Shown here: piece by piece, positions 36,780 to 44,852 of the stretch
Layout: every line of letters begins with the position of its first letter
Numbering within the stretch: position 1 is the first letter of the stretch
Source of the DNA: Thiomonas arsenitoxydans
GTDB taxonomy: Bacteria; Pseudomonadota; Gammaproteobacteria; Burkholderiales; Burkholderiaceae_C
Direction of reading: 5' to 3'
Assembly (NCBI RefSeq): GCF_000253115.1
Contig: NC_014145.1
Coordinates: 620,001 to 684,000, forward strand
DNA length: 64,000 nucleotides
Position numbers and translations under genes: made by a program
Notes under the pieces: model-generated
What the model was told of the DNA's origin: nothing
The model's database searches: none
Seen by the model: only the letters and a program-made list of their open reading frames with translations

Positions 36780-36913
36780 GGCGTGGTGAGGGGTTGTGGT
36801 TTTGTGGCGCAGATTCTGACAGAGGCACACTTAGATTCGTCTGAGGCTGCTGTTTTTGTTGCTCTTTTTTACGCTTTCGGTGTCACGCCGCGGTCATTTG
36901 CAATCTTTACATT

Positions 36914-36933
36914 ACCCCCTCTTTTAAGGGGGT
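36914..36933 (+). promoter_or_regulatory. Hairpin covering the ribosome binding site of the 206-aa gene
   Basis: ACCCCCT (36914-36920), loop CTTTTA and AGGGGGT (36927-36933) form a perfect 7-bp stem that ends three bases before the ATG at 36937. The Shine-Dalgarno sequence AGGGGGTGGA is the right arm, so the site is hidden when the hairpin forms. Confidence 0.75.
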
Positions 36934-36936
36934 GGA

Positions 36937-37557
36937 ATGAGCGAGTTGACCTTGGCTGACGTGTTGCGAAAAACCTCGACCGGCCGCCGCGAGCAACAAC
37001 AGCGCAGCCAGGCGCTGAGTGCAAGGCTGCGGCATGTGCTGATTCTGTGCGACGGCCAGCGCGCCATCGGCGAGTTGTGCGCCTTGATGGGGCAAGAGGC
37101 GCAGCAACTCACGCAGGAATTGCTCGCCGCTGGCTTTGTCGAGCGCGTGGGGCTTGCGAGTGCGCCGGAGTTGGCGCCCGTGGAGGTGCCGCTGAAGCTG
37201 ACTTCAAAGACATCCGCTCAGGGCTCTGCGGTCCCCGAGCCGAGCCCATCCAGTGTGTCGGCGTCGCAACTGGCGCGAGCCGTGGCGCCGCCGCCACGGC
37301 GCTCCATTGCCTTGTCGCGTATGTATATGTTCGACATGCTGGAGCGACTGCTCGGCGCTCAGAGCGGGCCGGCGCGGGCGCATCTGCGCGCCGCCGACCA
37401 GCCGGAGGCCTTGCTGGCTGCGCTGCAGGAATGTCTCGCCCTCATCGCTGAGATCGCCGGGCCGGTGCAAGCGGACAAGGTCAGGCGGCAACTGTGCGAC
37501 ATGCTGCCCGAAGACTATCGGCAAGGCTTTGCCGGTCAGGAGCTGGTTACATCTTGA
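36937..37557 (+). CDS. Hypothetical protein, 206 aa
   Basis: Not recognised. A soluble protein with two predicted helical domains. Residues 1-75 (around HVLILCDGQRAIGELCALMG) resemble a small winged-helix or PatA-like N-terminal module; then comes a Pro/Ser-rich linker (75-120), then a helical end (MYMFDMLERLLGAQ to the C-terminus). There is no signal peptide. The Shine-Dalgarno sequence is inside a hairpin, which suggests translational control. It is upstream of, and on the same strand as, the cytochrome c genes, but a separate promoter precedes those. Confidence 0.7.
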   Translation: MSELTLADVLRKTSTGRREQQQRSQALSARLRHVLILCDGQRAIGELCALMGQEAQQLTQELLAAGFVERVGLASAPELAPVEVPLKLTSKTSAQGSAVPEPSPSSVSASQLARAVAPPPRRSIALSRMYMFDMLERLLGAQSGPARAHLRAADQPEALLAALQECLALIAEIAGPVQADKVRRQLCDMLPEDYRQGFAGQELVTS

Positions 37558-37647
37558 ATCAAAGGCATGGAGTCTGCGTTTTGTCAATTCAGGAACGCGT
37601 TAAGTCTTGACTGCGACAAAATGACGCGATGAGGCGTGCTGCCTCCC

Positions 37648-37653
37648 TATAAT
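37648..37653 (+). promoter_or_regulatory. Candidate -10 element of the cytochrome c genes
   Basis: A perfect TATAAT 42 bp before the start of the first cytochrome gene. No good -35 hexamer is found 16-18 bp upstream (a TTGACT at 37607 is too far), so the promoter may need an activator or be weak. Confidence 0.45.
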
Positions 37654-37694
37654 GAGGCGCTTGTTTGATGGCTCTCAAGACTCTCGCGCCTGCA

Positions 37695-38033
37695 ATGATG
37701 AAAAAAGTCCTCTTTCTCGCTTCCCTGATGCTCGCGGCGTCCGCCCACGCGCAGAACGTCGTTGGCAATGCCGCAGAAGGCGCCAAGCTCGTGGCCACCT
37801 GCCAGGGCTGCCACAACATGGGGGGCGGTTATCGCTCCTCCTTCCCTGAAATTTTTGCCGTGCCCATGATCAACGGGCAAAACGCGCAGTACATCGTCGA
37901 TGCGCTGAAGGAATACAAAAACGGCAACCGCCGGTTTCCGACCATGCGCGCCATTGCCGCGTCGCTGACCGACCAGCAAATGGCCGACATTGCCGCCTAC
38001 TACGCTACGGCCAAAGGCCAGCCCATCAAATAA
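37695..38033 (+). CDS. Small cytochrome c (class I), first of a pair
   Basis: A periplasmic electron carrier. 112 aa: a signal peptide (MMKKVLFLASLMLAASAHAQ), heme motif CQGCH at about residue 37, and a distal Met ligand candidate in PTMRAIAASLTDQQMADIAAYYA, the usual end of cytochrome c4/c553-like domains. ATG at 37695 is preferred over 37665 because the signal peptide then begins with Met-Met-Lys-Lys. Its partner lies 15 bp downstream, so together they may work as a split c4-type pair. Confidence 0.88.
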   Translation: MMKKVLFLASLMLAASAHAQNVVGNAAEGAKLVATCQGCHNMGGGYRSSFPEIFAVPMINGQNAQYIVDALKEYKNGNRRFPTMRAIAASLTDQQMADIAAYYATAKGQPIK

Positions 38034-38048
38034 CAAGCGCGGAGATCC

Positions 38049-38417
38049 TTGATGAAAAAAATCGTTCTGCTGGCAGCGACTGCCTTGGCCCTGGCTCAAA
38101 TGTCCCAACTGGCCAACGCGGCCGACATCAAAAAGGGTGAAGAACTGGTGAACAAAGGCGGCTGCATTGCCTGCCACGGTGCTGGTCTCGACAAGCCCAT
38201 TGCCCCCAACTATCCCAAACTGGCTGGTCAATACCAGAGCTATCTGTTCCACGCCCTGCAGCAATACCAGGCCAAGCACCAGACCCCGCTATACGGTCGC
38301 AACAACGCCATCATGAGCGGCATGGTCGCGCAGTACAACACGCAAGACCTGCAGGACATCGCGGCCTATATCGCCAGCCTGAAAGACGATCTCTACATCC
38401 GCGACGAAATGCACTGA
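38049..38417 (+). CDS. Small cytochrome c (class I), second of a pair
   Basis: A periplasmic c-type cytochrome, 122 aa: a signal peptide ending ANAAD, heme motif CIACH at about residue 38, YPKLAGQYQSYLFHALQQY as in c4-type domains, and a Met ligand candidate in NAIMSGMVAQYN. It is similar to but clearly diverged from the first cytochrome. It is followed by a strong bidirectional terminator. The redox partner is unknown from this window. Confidence 0.9.
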   Translation: MMKKIVLLAATALALAQMSQLANAADIKKGEELVNKGGCIACHGAGLDKPIAPNYPKLAGQYQSYLFHALQQYQAKHQTPLYGRNNAIMSGMVAQYNTQDLQDIAAYIASLKDDLYIRDEMH

Positions 38418-38439
38418 TCGTCTGCGAATCATCATGGCA

Positions 38440-38478
38440 CCCACAAAAAAGCCCGGTCTGACCGGGCTTTTTTGTGGG
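38440..38478. terminator. Bidirectional intrinsic terminator
   Basis: A perfect 18-bp inverted repeat (38440-38457 with 38461-38478) with loop CTG. A GC core (AGCCCGGT/ACCGGGCT) is flanked by A6 on one side and T6 on the other, so it works for the cytochrome operon and for the convergent gene at 38491-38790. Confidence 0.95.
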
Positions 38479-38490
38479 GCACGAATGCGG

Positions 38491-38790
38491 TCAGGACGCC
38501 AGCTCGGCGATGATGCGATAGAGCAGACGCACGGTGAGGATCACGTACACCGCGCCAAACAGGAAAATCAGCGAGACGATGATGCGGATGGAATCTGCGG
38601 GCAGGGTGCTGAAAAAAGGCGAGACGAGATAACCCACGGTAAACAGCCCGATCAATAGGGTCAGGGCCTTCCACGCTTTGCCCACCTGCCCGCCGGGAAT
38701 CTTGCTGCGCAGCAGCAAAACATCCACCAGGCCGTAGATCATGATGGCAATGCCGATGGCATTGATGAAAAAAGCGGTGTCGATCTGCAT
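38491..38790 (-). CDS. Hypothetical membrane protein, 99 aa
   Basis: Not recognised by name. Three hydrophobic segments are clear: FFINAIGIAIMIYGLVDVLLL, LTLLIGLFTVGYLVSPFF and IIVSLIFLFGAVYVILTVRLL, written here in short form. Short charged loops lie between them (RSKIPGGQVGKAWK). Probably an inner-membrane protein. It converges on the cytochrome pair with a shared terminator. No partner is evident upstream. Confidence 0.75.
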   Translation of the reverse strand: MQIDTAFFINAIGIAIMIYGLVDVLLLRSKIPGGQVGKAWKALTLLIGLFTVGYLVSPFFSTLPADSIRIIVSLIFLFGAVYVILTVRLLYRIIAELAS

Positions 38791-39022
38791 GTCTCTCTCC
38801 AGGTTTGCGGGCGGTGCCGGTCATACCCCCCGGTATGACTTTGCGGTGCAAAACGCGGCATTGCGCCCTTTGTTTGATTCTTTACATTGTTCTGGATTGA
38901 CCCGCGGGTGGCGCTCAGGGTCAACCCCATGCGCTGCGATTGCTACATGCAAAAGCGTTAAAAAAGTCGCAGAAATGGTGTTGCGATAGGGCGCAAATAG
39001 ATCCGTATCAAACAGGTCCGTC

Positions 39023-39883
39023 TTATTCGGGCCGAGTTGCTGCGGCTTCTTTTGTGGTGGCAGCGTCGGCAAGATCGCGGGCGAAGCACAGGTCGCGCCA
39101 GACGCGGGCCTTATCGGCCGGGTTGCGCAGCAGATAGGCCGGGTGATAGCTCACGATGACGGGAACGCCGGCAAACTCGTGCACCTGCCCGCGCAACTGG
39201 CTGATGGGCGCTTGGCTGCCGAGCAGGCTGTGCGCCGCGAACCGGCCCAAAGCGAGAATGAGCTGCGGCTGCAGCAGGGCCACCTGGCGCTCGAGCCAGG
39301 GCGCGCATTGGGCCACTTCTTCGGGCTCGGGGTTGCGGTTGCCCGGCGGACGGCACTTGAGCACATTGGCGATGTAAACCGCGCGCTCGGGGTCGTCGGC
39401 GCTGCGGTCCAGACCGATGGCCTGCAGCATGGCGTCGAGCAATTGCCCCGCGGCGCCGACAAAGGGCTGGCCTTGGCGGTCTTCTTCGGCGCCGGGCGCC
39501 TCGCCGATGATCATCCAACGGGCTTGCGTGGAGCCGCTGCCGAATACGGCCTGGTGTCGGCTGCTGCCGAGTTTGCAGGCGCGGCAGGCCTGAGCGCCGG
39601 CTTGCAGCTCGTCCCAGTCCATGCGGGCGATGGCTTCAATCCGCGCGGCATCCGTGATGGGGATGGAGGACGCAGGTCGTGGCGGCGGGATGGGGCGGTT
39701 GGGCTTGGGCGGCTGCGCGACCGGCTTTGCAGCGGCGGGCGTTGCAATGAATTCTGCGGCTTCGACAGCGGGCTGAGCTTGCTGCTCGCGCAGAACTTCG
39801 CGCCGCACGAACAGCGGCCCGAGGCCGAGTGCCCGCGTCCACTGCAGGGTTTGCGGGGTGAGGCGAGGGCTGGGCTCAGTCAT
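39023..39883 (-). CDS. Type 4 uracil-DNA glycosylase (4Fe-4S)
   Basis: Removes uracil from DNA at the start of base excision repair. In the 286-aa protein the conserved domain covers about residues 95-275. Cluster Cys: CRACKLG, KCRPPGNRNP and AQCAPWL. Active-site motifs: GEAPGAEEDRQGQPFVG and the later VSYHPAYLLR. The first 90 residues are a Pro/Ala-rich extension typical of Burkholderiales homologues. It follows rimI by 15 bp on the same strand, so it probably belongs to the tsaB-rimI operon. Confidence 0.92.
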   Translation of the reverse strand: MTEPSPRLTPQTLQWTRALGLGPLFVRREVLREQQAQPAVEAAEFIATPAAAKPVAQPPKPNRPIPPPRPASSIPITDAARIEAIARMDWDELQAGAQACRACKLGSSRHQAVFGSGSTQARWMIIGEAPGAEEDRQGQPFVGAAGQLLDAMLQAIGLDRSADDPERAVYIANVLKCRPPGNRNPEPEEVAQCAPWLERQVALLQPQLILALGRFAAHSLLGSQAPISQLRGQVHEFAGVPVIVSYHPAYLLRNPADKARVWRDLCFARDLADAATTKEAAATRPE

Positions 39884-39898
39884 GCGGGCTGGGCGCGG

Positions 39899-40453
39899 TC
39901 AGGCCGGACGCAGGCCGCGGCGTTGCAGCAGATCGTCCACCTTCGCGGACATCACCAGGGCGTCTTCCCGGCTGGCGCGGCCTTGCGTATCGACCGAGGG
40001 GTAATAGTCGCGTCGGCGGGCGATGGGGTAGAAGCCGTAGCGCTCGTAAATGCGTACGGCGTGGGTATTGCTCGGACGCACTTCCAGCCAGAGCAGGTAG
40101 GCGCCATCGGCCCGGCTGAGCAAAACCACGGCATCGAGCATCAGCAGGCTCAAACCCTGGCCCTGCACCGCGGGATCGACCGAGATATTGAGCAGATGCA
40201 TTTCTTCCACGCCGGGCATGGCCACGAAATAGCCGCGCACGGTGTCGGTCTCGTCGGTGAGCACCTGCGCGTGATATTGCGCGGTGAGGGAGTCGGCGAA
40301 GTTGCCCCGGCTCCAGGGAAAGTCGTACACCGTGTTTTCGATCTGCGCCACGGCGTCGAGGTCGGCAGGGGTCATCGGTCGCAGGGCGTGCGCCGACTGA
40401 CCAGCCGGGGCAATGGCGCCAGACGAGTCGTGCGGACGCAGCCGGGCGTTCAT
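39899..40453 (-). CDS. rimI: Ribosomal protein S18-alanine N-acetyltransferase
   Basis: A GNAT acetyltransferase acting on the N-terminus of S18. In the 184-aa protein the acetyl-CoA motif is SVDPAVQGQGLSLLML, where the usual Arg/Gln-x-x-Gly-x-Gly/Ala shows as QGQGLS, followed by WLEVRPSNTHAVRIYERYGF. The first 25 residues are an extension. Overlaps tsaB by four bases, the usual tsaB-rimI coupling. Confidence 0.9.
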   Translation of the reverse strand: MNARLRPHDSSGAIAPAGQSAHALRPMTPADLDAVAQIENTVYDFPWSRGNFADSLTAQYHAQVLTDETDTVRGYFVAMPGVEEMHLLNISVDPAVQGQGLSLLMLDAVVLLSRADGAYLLWLEVRPSNTHAVRIYERYGFYPIARRRDYYPSVDTQGRASREDALVMSAKVDDLLQRRGLRPA

Positions 40454-41277
40454 AAGGCAGCGCGAGCCAGTTCGCGCTCCGCCGTGGTCAAGGCCACTTT
40501 GTCGCGGACATAAATAGGTTGCGCCAGCGCCGCAGACACGGTCAGCCCGGCGGCGTGTTGCTGCAGCGACAGCCGGGCCACGGCGGCGGCCGACGGCGTG
40601 CAGGCCACGGCGCGCAGTACCGCGCGGTTCAGGGCGAACAGGCGCGGGTTGTCGCTGGCGTGCGAGGCGAAGGCGGCGGAAAGGGCGTCTGCATGTTCGC
40701 TCCAGGCATTGCCGCAGGCCAGCAAGCGGGGCAGCACGCCGGTCTCCAGATGTTCGGGCAGATCGGCCAGCACCTCGGCCCAGGCCAGCACCGCGTGCTC
40801 AGGCCGTTGCACGGTTGGCCGGTGCAGACTTTGCCAGCCCGATGTCTGGGCGCGAAACAGCTCCCAATACAACTCGCCCATGCGCGCATCGTTCGCCACG
40901 AGCACCACAGCGCCCGGCTCGGCTTGCACCGGATCGGGCAACACCGTGCCGTCGCTGTGCAGCAGTGCGAAGGCGGTTTCCGCCTGCGCCATGAGCGTGT
41001 CGACGCGCGCCACCGGAAGGTGCAGGGCATAGGCCAGCCCCTGCGCCGCTGAAGCGGCCGTGCGCAGCCCGGTGAACGCGCCCGGTCCGGCGCCCATGCC
41101 GATCAGGTCGAGATCGGCGAATTGCAGCCCGGCCGTGCGCAGCAACTCGGCGCACAAAGGCAACAGCCGCTGCGAGGCGCGCGGGCCGCCGGCTTCATCG
41201 AAGGTGCGGCAGTGGCCGTCCACGCTGAGCGCGACGCTCAGGGCTTCGGTGCTGGTATCGAGGGCAAGAACACGCAT
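40450..41277 (-). CDS. tsaB: tRNA threonylcarbamoyladenosine biosynthesis protein TsaB
   Basis: A partner of TsaD and TsaE in making the t6A modification at position 37 of ANN-decoding tRNAs. 275 aa from the ATG at 41277, beginning MRVLALDTSTEALSVALSV, with GMGAGPGAFTGLRTAASAAQ as in all TsaB proteins. A much longer open frame upstream to 41742 is a shadow of proC. First gene of the tsaB-rimI-glycosylase cluster, divergent from proC. Confidence 0.94.
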   Translation of the reverse strand: MRVLALDTSTEALSVALSVDGHCRTFDEAGGPRASQRLLPLCAELLRTAGLQFADLDLIGMGAGPGAFTGLRTAASAAQGLAYALHLPVARVDTLMAQAETAFALLHSDGTVLPDPVQAEPGAVVLVANDARMGELYWELFRAQTSGWQSLHRPTVQRPEHAVLAWAEVLADLPEHLETGVLPRLLACGNAWSEHADALSAAFASHASDNPRLFALNRAVLRAVACTPSAAAVARLSLQQHAAGLTVSAALAQPIYVRDKVALTTAERELARAAL

Positions 41278-41332
41278 AGAGTAAGAATTATCGGTGAATT
41301 GCAGTCGCCGACTTGCGGGAATAATGTGCGGT

Positions 41333-42190
41333 ATGAATGCGAACCTGACTTGTCCTGCGATCCACTCCGTTTCCCTGCCCATCACCGCCTTCATCGGCGG
41401 CGGCAATATGAGCAGCGCCCTGATCGGCGGGCTGCTGACCTCGGGGGCGGAACTCGCCAACCTGCGCGTGGTCGAGCCCTTCGCCGAACAACGCGCGCGG
41501 TTGCAGCAACGTTTTCCCGGCGCGCAGATTCTGGAAGCGCCCAACGCCGCGTTGCGCAATGCGCAGGCCGTGGTCTGGGCGGTGAAGCCGCAGCAGTTCG
41601 CGCAGGCCGCGGCCGACTGCCGAGCGCATCTTGGCGACGCGCTGCACGTCAGCATCATGGCCGGGGTGCGCTGCCGTGCCATCGAGCGGCAGACCGGCGC
41701 GCAGCGCATGGTGCGCACCATGCCCAACACCCCGGCGCTCATCGGTCAGGGCATCACCGGACTGTTCGCCAGCGCGCAGGCCAGCGAGGCCGATCGCGCC
41801 CTGGCCGATGCCCTGCTGGCCCCGGCGGGTCGGCGGGTGTGGGTGCAGCGTGAAGACCTGCTCGACGCGGTCACCGCAGTGTCGGGATCGGGCCCGGCGT
41901 ATGCGTTTTACCTGGCCGAAGCCATGACGCGCGCTGGCGAAGAACTCGGTTTGAGCGGCGCGCAGGCGCGCGAGTTGGCTCTAGCCACGCTGGCCGGGGC
42001 AGCCGCGTTGGCGCAGGGCAGCAGCGAGCCCTTGGCTACCTTGCGTGCCAACGTCACCAGCAAAGGCGGCACCACCGCAGCGGCGCTGGGCGTGTTCGAT
42101 GCGGCCGATATGCAGACCACGATCATCCGCGCCTTGCACGCGGCCGATCAGCGCGCCAAGGAACTGGGCGACGCGCTGGAGGCGGGTTGA
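41333..42190 (+). CDS. proC: Pyrroline-5-carboxylate reductase
   Basis: The last step of proline synthesis, NAD(P)H-dependent. The 285-aa protein has a Rossmann motif, ITAFIGGGNMSSALIGGLL, the middle MVRTMPNTPALIGQGITGL, and the signature AVSGSGPAYAFYLAEAM with later SKGGTTAAAL. ATG at 41333 is chosen; upstream in-frame starts at 41294 and 41324 are also open. It converges on the HAD gene. Intact. Confidence 0.96.
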   Translation: MNANLTCPAIHSVSLPITAFIGGGNMSSALIGGLLTSGAELANLRVVEPFAEQRARLQQRFPGAQILEAPNAALRNAQAVVWAVKPQQFAQAAADCRAHLGDALHVSIMAGVRCRAIERQTGAQRMVRTMPNTPALIGQGITGLFASAQASEADRALADALLAPAGRRVWVQREDLLDAVTAVSGSGPAYAFYLAEAMTRAGEELGLSGAQARELALATLAGAAALAQGSSEPLATLRANVTSKGGTTAAALGVFDAADMQTTIIRALHAADQRAKELGDALEAG

Positions 42191-42208
42191 GCAAGATGCC
42201 AGACGGCT

Positions 42209-42943
42209 TCAAACCAGCCGCCTGAGTTCATTCAGGCTGCGGATACGCGCGGCGACGAAATCCGGCCGTCCGTGCAGGCCGGTGCGTTCCATGGGCAGAT
42301 CGCGCCTTGCTCGCGCGGCGCGGCGGGCGTAGCGCACCATCCACGCGCCGCGCAGGCCGATGCGACGGGCGGCTTGCAAATGCCCGGGCGTGTCTTCGAC
42401 CAGCACGCATTGCGCGGGCCTGAGTCGGTGGCGGGCGAGCACATGGCGCAGCATGCGCGCGTCCGGCTTGGGGCGCAGTTTGTGGAACATCCACATGTCT
42501 TCAACCGCGATCAAGCCGTCGACCAGCGGCCAGAGTTTGAGTGTTTTCAGCACCCGGCGGGCATAGTTGCGCGGGGCATTGGTGAGCACCAGCTTGCGAC
42601 CCGGCAGACGCGCCAGCGCCGCGCGCTCGCTGCCGTCGCAGCGCAGCATGCGCGGCAGATGGGGAAAGTCGTGCGTCTCGCGCAGAAATTGCGCGGCGTC
42701 CACGCCGTGCTCGTGCATCAGGCCCAGCAGCGTGGCGCCGTAGCGTTGCCAGAAATGGGCGCGAATGCGATTGGCTTCCTCTCGCTCCACGCCCAGATGG
42801 CGTTCGATGAAGGCCGTCATCTCCGCATTCATCAGCGGAAACACGCGCCACGAGGCGTCGTGCAGGGTGTTGTCGAGATCGAGCAGCCAGACGGTCTGTG
42901 GGCGGTTCTGCGGGGATGAAAACGGCATGAAGGTATCGGCCAT
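42209..42943 (-). CDS. HAD-family pyrimidine 5'-nucleotidase-like phosphatase
   Basis: A soluble HAD phosphatase of the group related to yeast SDT1, predicted to dephosphorylate pyrimidine nucleotides. 244 aa. Motif I LLDLDNTLHDAS, motif II LVLTNAPRNYARRVL, motif III Lys in HKLRPKPDARM, motif IV CVLVEDTPGHLQAAR. The cap region is residues 20-100. ATG at 42943. The substrate is inferred from family resemblance only. Confidence 0.85.
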   Translation of the reverse strand: MADTFMPFSSPQNRPQTVWLLDLDNTLHDASWRVFPLMNAEMTAFIERHLGVEREEANRIRAHFWQRYGATLLGLMHEHGVDAAQFLRETHDFPHLPRMLRCDGSERAALARLPGRKLVLTNAPRNYARRVLKTLKLWPLVDGLIAVEDMWMFHKLRPKPDARMLRHVLARHRLRPAQCVLVEDTPGHLQAARRIGLRGAWMVRYARRAARARRDLPMERTGLHGRPDFVAARIRSLNELRRLV

Positions 42944-43008
42944 AAAAAACCGCCGCAGTGGCGCGGCGATATGTATTGGAACCGATCCGAAGGGACCGTT
43001 GGCTCCGG

Positions 43009-43869
43009 TCAGGCTTTGGTCCAGCCGTCGACCTGTGCCTGATGTGCGCTGATCCACTGGGCGGTCACTTCGGGCATGCTCTTGCCGCCATTGAGTTCGA
43101 CCATCATGGCCTGAATGTCGTCCAGCGGCAGCTTGAAGTCGCGCAGGAACTGCACCACGCGGGGTGCGCTTTTTTCCAGCTTGGGGTTGATGATGGCGTC
43201 GATATGGCCGCTCACGCCGTAGATGTGCTTCGGGTCTTCCAGCGTCTTGAGCGGGAATTGCGCCCAGATGCCCAGCGGTTTCCAGGCGGTGACCACGATC
43301 CAGTCCTTGCGCTCCACCGCTCGCTTGAGCTGGGCCTGCATGGCCGCGGTCGAGCTGGTCAGCAGTTCCATGTCTTTGAGGTCGTAGGCCTTGATCGCCT
43401 TCTGGGTGTTGATCATGATGCCCGCCCCGGCCTCGATGCCCGTGATGCGGTTCTTGAACTTGGCGTGATGCGTTTCGAGTTCGGCGATGGTGTTGATGGG
43501 CACATACTTCGGCACGGCCAAGCCCAGCCAGGTGCCTTCGGTGATGGCGCCCAGATCGACCACGTCTTTTTTGTACTTGTCCCAATACACCTGATGGGTG
43601 GTGGGCAGCCAGGCGGTGAGCATGGCGTCGGCACGGCCTGAGGCCACAGCAGCCCACATCGGCCCGGCATCGGTCGAGGTCAGATGAGTGGGGTAGCCCA
43701 GCTTTTTCTGAATGATGCGCGCCGCGATGTGGGTGGTGATGTTGCTGCTCGGCCAAGAGGCGACATAGGTCATGCTGACCGGGGCCTTGTCGGCGGCGAA
43801 AGCGGGCATGCCGGTGACGGCCGTGGCGGCCGCCACGGCGCCGAGTGAGAGGAATTGACGTCGTTGCAT
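43009..43869 (-). CDS. Glycine betaine/proline-type ABC transporter substrate-binding protein (first)
   Basis: A periplasmic binding protein of the OpuAC/ProX type, 286 aa, with a signal peptide (RRQFLSLGAVAAATAVTGMPAFA). The mature part begins with MTYVASWPSSNITTHIA and has AMLTAWLPTTHQVYWD and DWIVVTAWKPLGIW, Trp-rich segments that in this family form the aromatic box for quaternary amines. The start codon shares a base with the permease stop. About 40-50 percent similar by eye to the second binding protein at 44853. Confidence 0.88.
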   Translation of the reverse strand: MQRRQFLSLGAVAAATAVTGMPAFAADKAPVSMTYVASWPSSNITTHIAARIIQKKLGYPTHLTSTDAGPMWAAVASGRADAMLTAWLPTTHQVYWDKYKKDVVDLGAITEGTWLGLAVPKYVPINTIAELETHHAKFKNRITGIEAGAGIMINTQKAIKAYDLKDMELLTSSTAAMQAQLKRAVERKDWIVVTAWKPLGIWAQFPLKTLEDPKHIYGVSGHIDAIINPKLEKSAPRVVQFLRDFKLPLDDIQAMMVELNGGKSMPEVTAQWISAHQAQVDGWTKA

Positions 43870-44729
43870 TAGTGTTTCTCCTTGTTGAGACGACCCAGGG
43901 ACTGGGTCAGGCGATCGAGAATGATCGCCAGAATCACCACGCACAGGCCGCCGACAAAACCTTTGCCGACGTCGAGTTGCGTGATGCCTTCGAGCACCAC
44001 ATTGCCCAGGCCACCCGCGCCGATCATCGCGGAGATGACCACCATCGAAAGGCCGAGCATGATGCTTTGATTGACCCCGGCCATGATGGACGGAAGAGCC
44101 GAGGGAATCTGGACCTTGGTGAGCAGTTGCCACCAGGTGGCGCCGAAAGACTGCGTGGCTTCGACCAGTTCGTGCGGAACCTGCCGGATGCCCAGCGTGG
44201 TCAGGCGGATGAGGGGCGGCAACGCGAAGATGGTGGTGGAGATTACCCCGGGCACCAGTCCCAGACCGAAGAAGATGACGGCAGGCACCAGGTATACGAA
44301 GGCCGGCATGGTCTGCATGATGTCGAGCACGGGCCGCAGCGTCTTTTCAAGCAGCCGGCTTTTGGCGCTCAGAATGCCGGTGGGCACGCCGATGAGGATG
44401 ACCAGCACCTCGGCGGCCAGCACCAGCGCCAGGGTCTTGATCAGATCGTCCCAGTAGCCGAGGTTCCACACCAGACCCAGCCCCAGAACGCTGAAAATCG
44501 CCAGAGACCAGCCGCCAGGACGTTTCCATCCCATGGCAGCCAGAGCGAGTACGGCCACCAGCGCGATGAAGACCGGCACGGGTATCCAGGCCAGTCCGGT
44601 CTGCAGTCCGGAGATGAGAAAGTGGACGGCGTGGGTGATGGAGTCGAAGGCGGCCGCGTAACGGTCGGTCAGGTTGTTGACGCCGTTGCTGACCCAGTCG
44701 CCAATGGGAATCGGTTGTCCAAATGTCAT
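43869..44729 (-). CDS. proW: Osmoprotectant ABC transporter permease (ProW-like)
   Basis: An inner-membrane permease, 286 aa, with about seven membrane segments. It has the binding-protein-dependent permease loop VPHELVEATQSFGATWWQLL followed by VQIPSALPSIMAGVNQ, which contacts the ATPase. ATG at 44729 follows a GGAG. It lies between the two binding-protein genes in the order ATPase, binding protein 2, permease, binding protein 1. Confidence 0.9.
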   Translation of the reverse strand: MTFGQPIPIGDWVSNGVNNLTDRYAAAFDSITHAVHFLISGLQTGLAWIPVPVFIALVAVLALAAMGWKRPGGWSLAIFSVLGLGLVWNLGYWDDLIKTLALVLAAEVLVILIGVPTGILSAKSRLLEKTLRPVLDIMQTMPAFVYLVPAVIFFGLGLVPGVISTTIFALPPLIRLTTLGIRQVPHELVEATQSFGATWWQLLTKVQIPSALPSIMAGVNQSIMLGLSMVVISAMIGAGGLGNVVLEGITQLDVGKGFVGGLCVVILAIILDRLTQSLGRLNKEKH

Positions 44730-44824
44730 CAAGAGTTCTCCTTGAAAGTGCCGCACAGGGCAAAGCTGCGCCTGTCGGCTCGGCAGTGGTCTGCCAACAG
44801 CCGCGCTGGGAAGAGGAGCCGAGG

Positions 44825-44845
44825 TCAGTGAGCCGGAATCACTGA
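44825..44845 (-). promoter_or_regulatory. Small hairpin between binding protein 2 and the permease
   Basis: TCAGTGA (44825-44831) and TCACTGA (44839-44845) pair around 7 bases just after the stop of the second binding protein. The surrounding GAGCCGAG(G/A)TCA is also repeated directly. It may stabilise the upstream mRNA so that binding protein exceeds permease, a common device in ABC operons. Confidence 0.45.
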
Positions 44846-44852
44846 GCCGAGA

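Noticed and set aside
37607..37653. TTGACT and TATAAT as one promoter for the cytochrome genes
   Set aside because: The gap between them is 35 bp, twice the usual spacer, so they cannot act together.
40450..41742. 430-codon frame as a long TsaB protein
   Set aside because: The first 155 codons are antisense to proC; the conserved TsaB N-terminus starts at the ATG at 41277.
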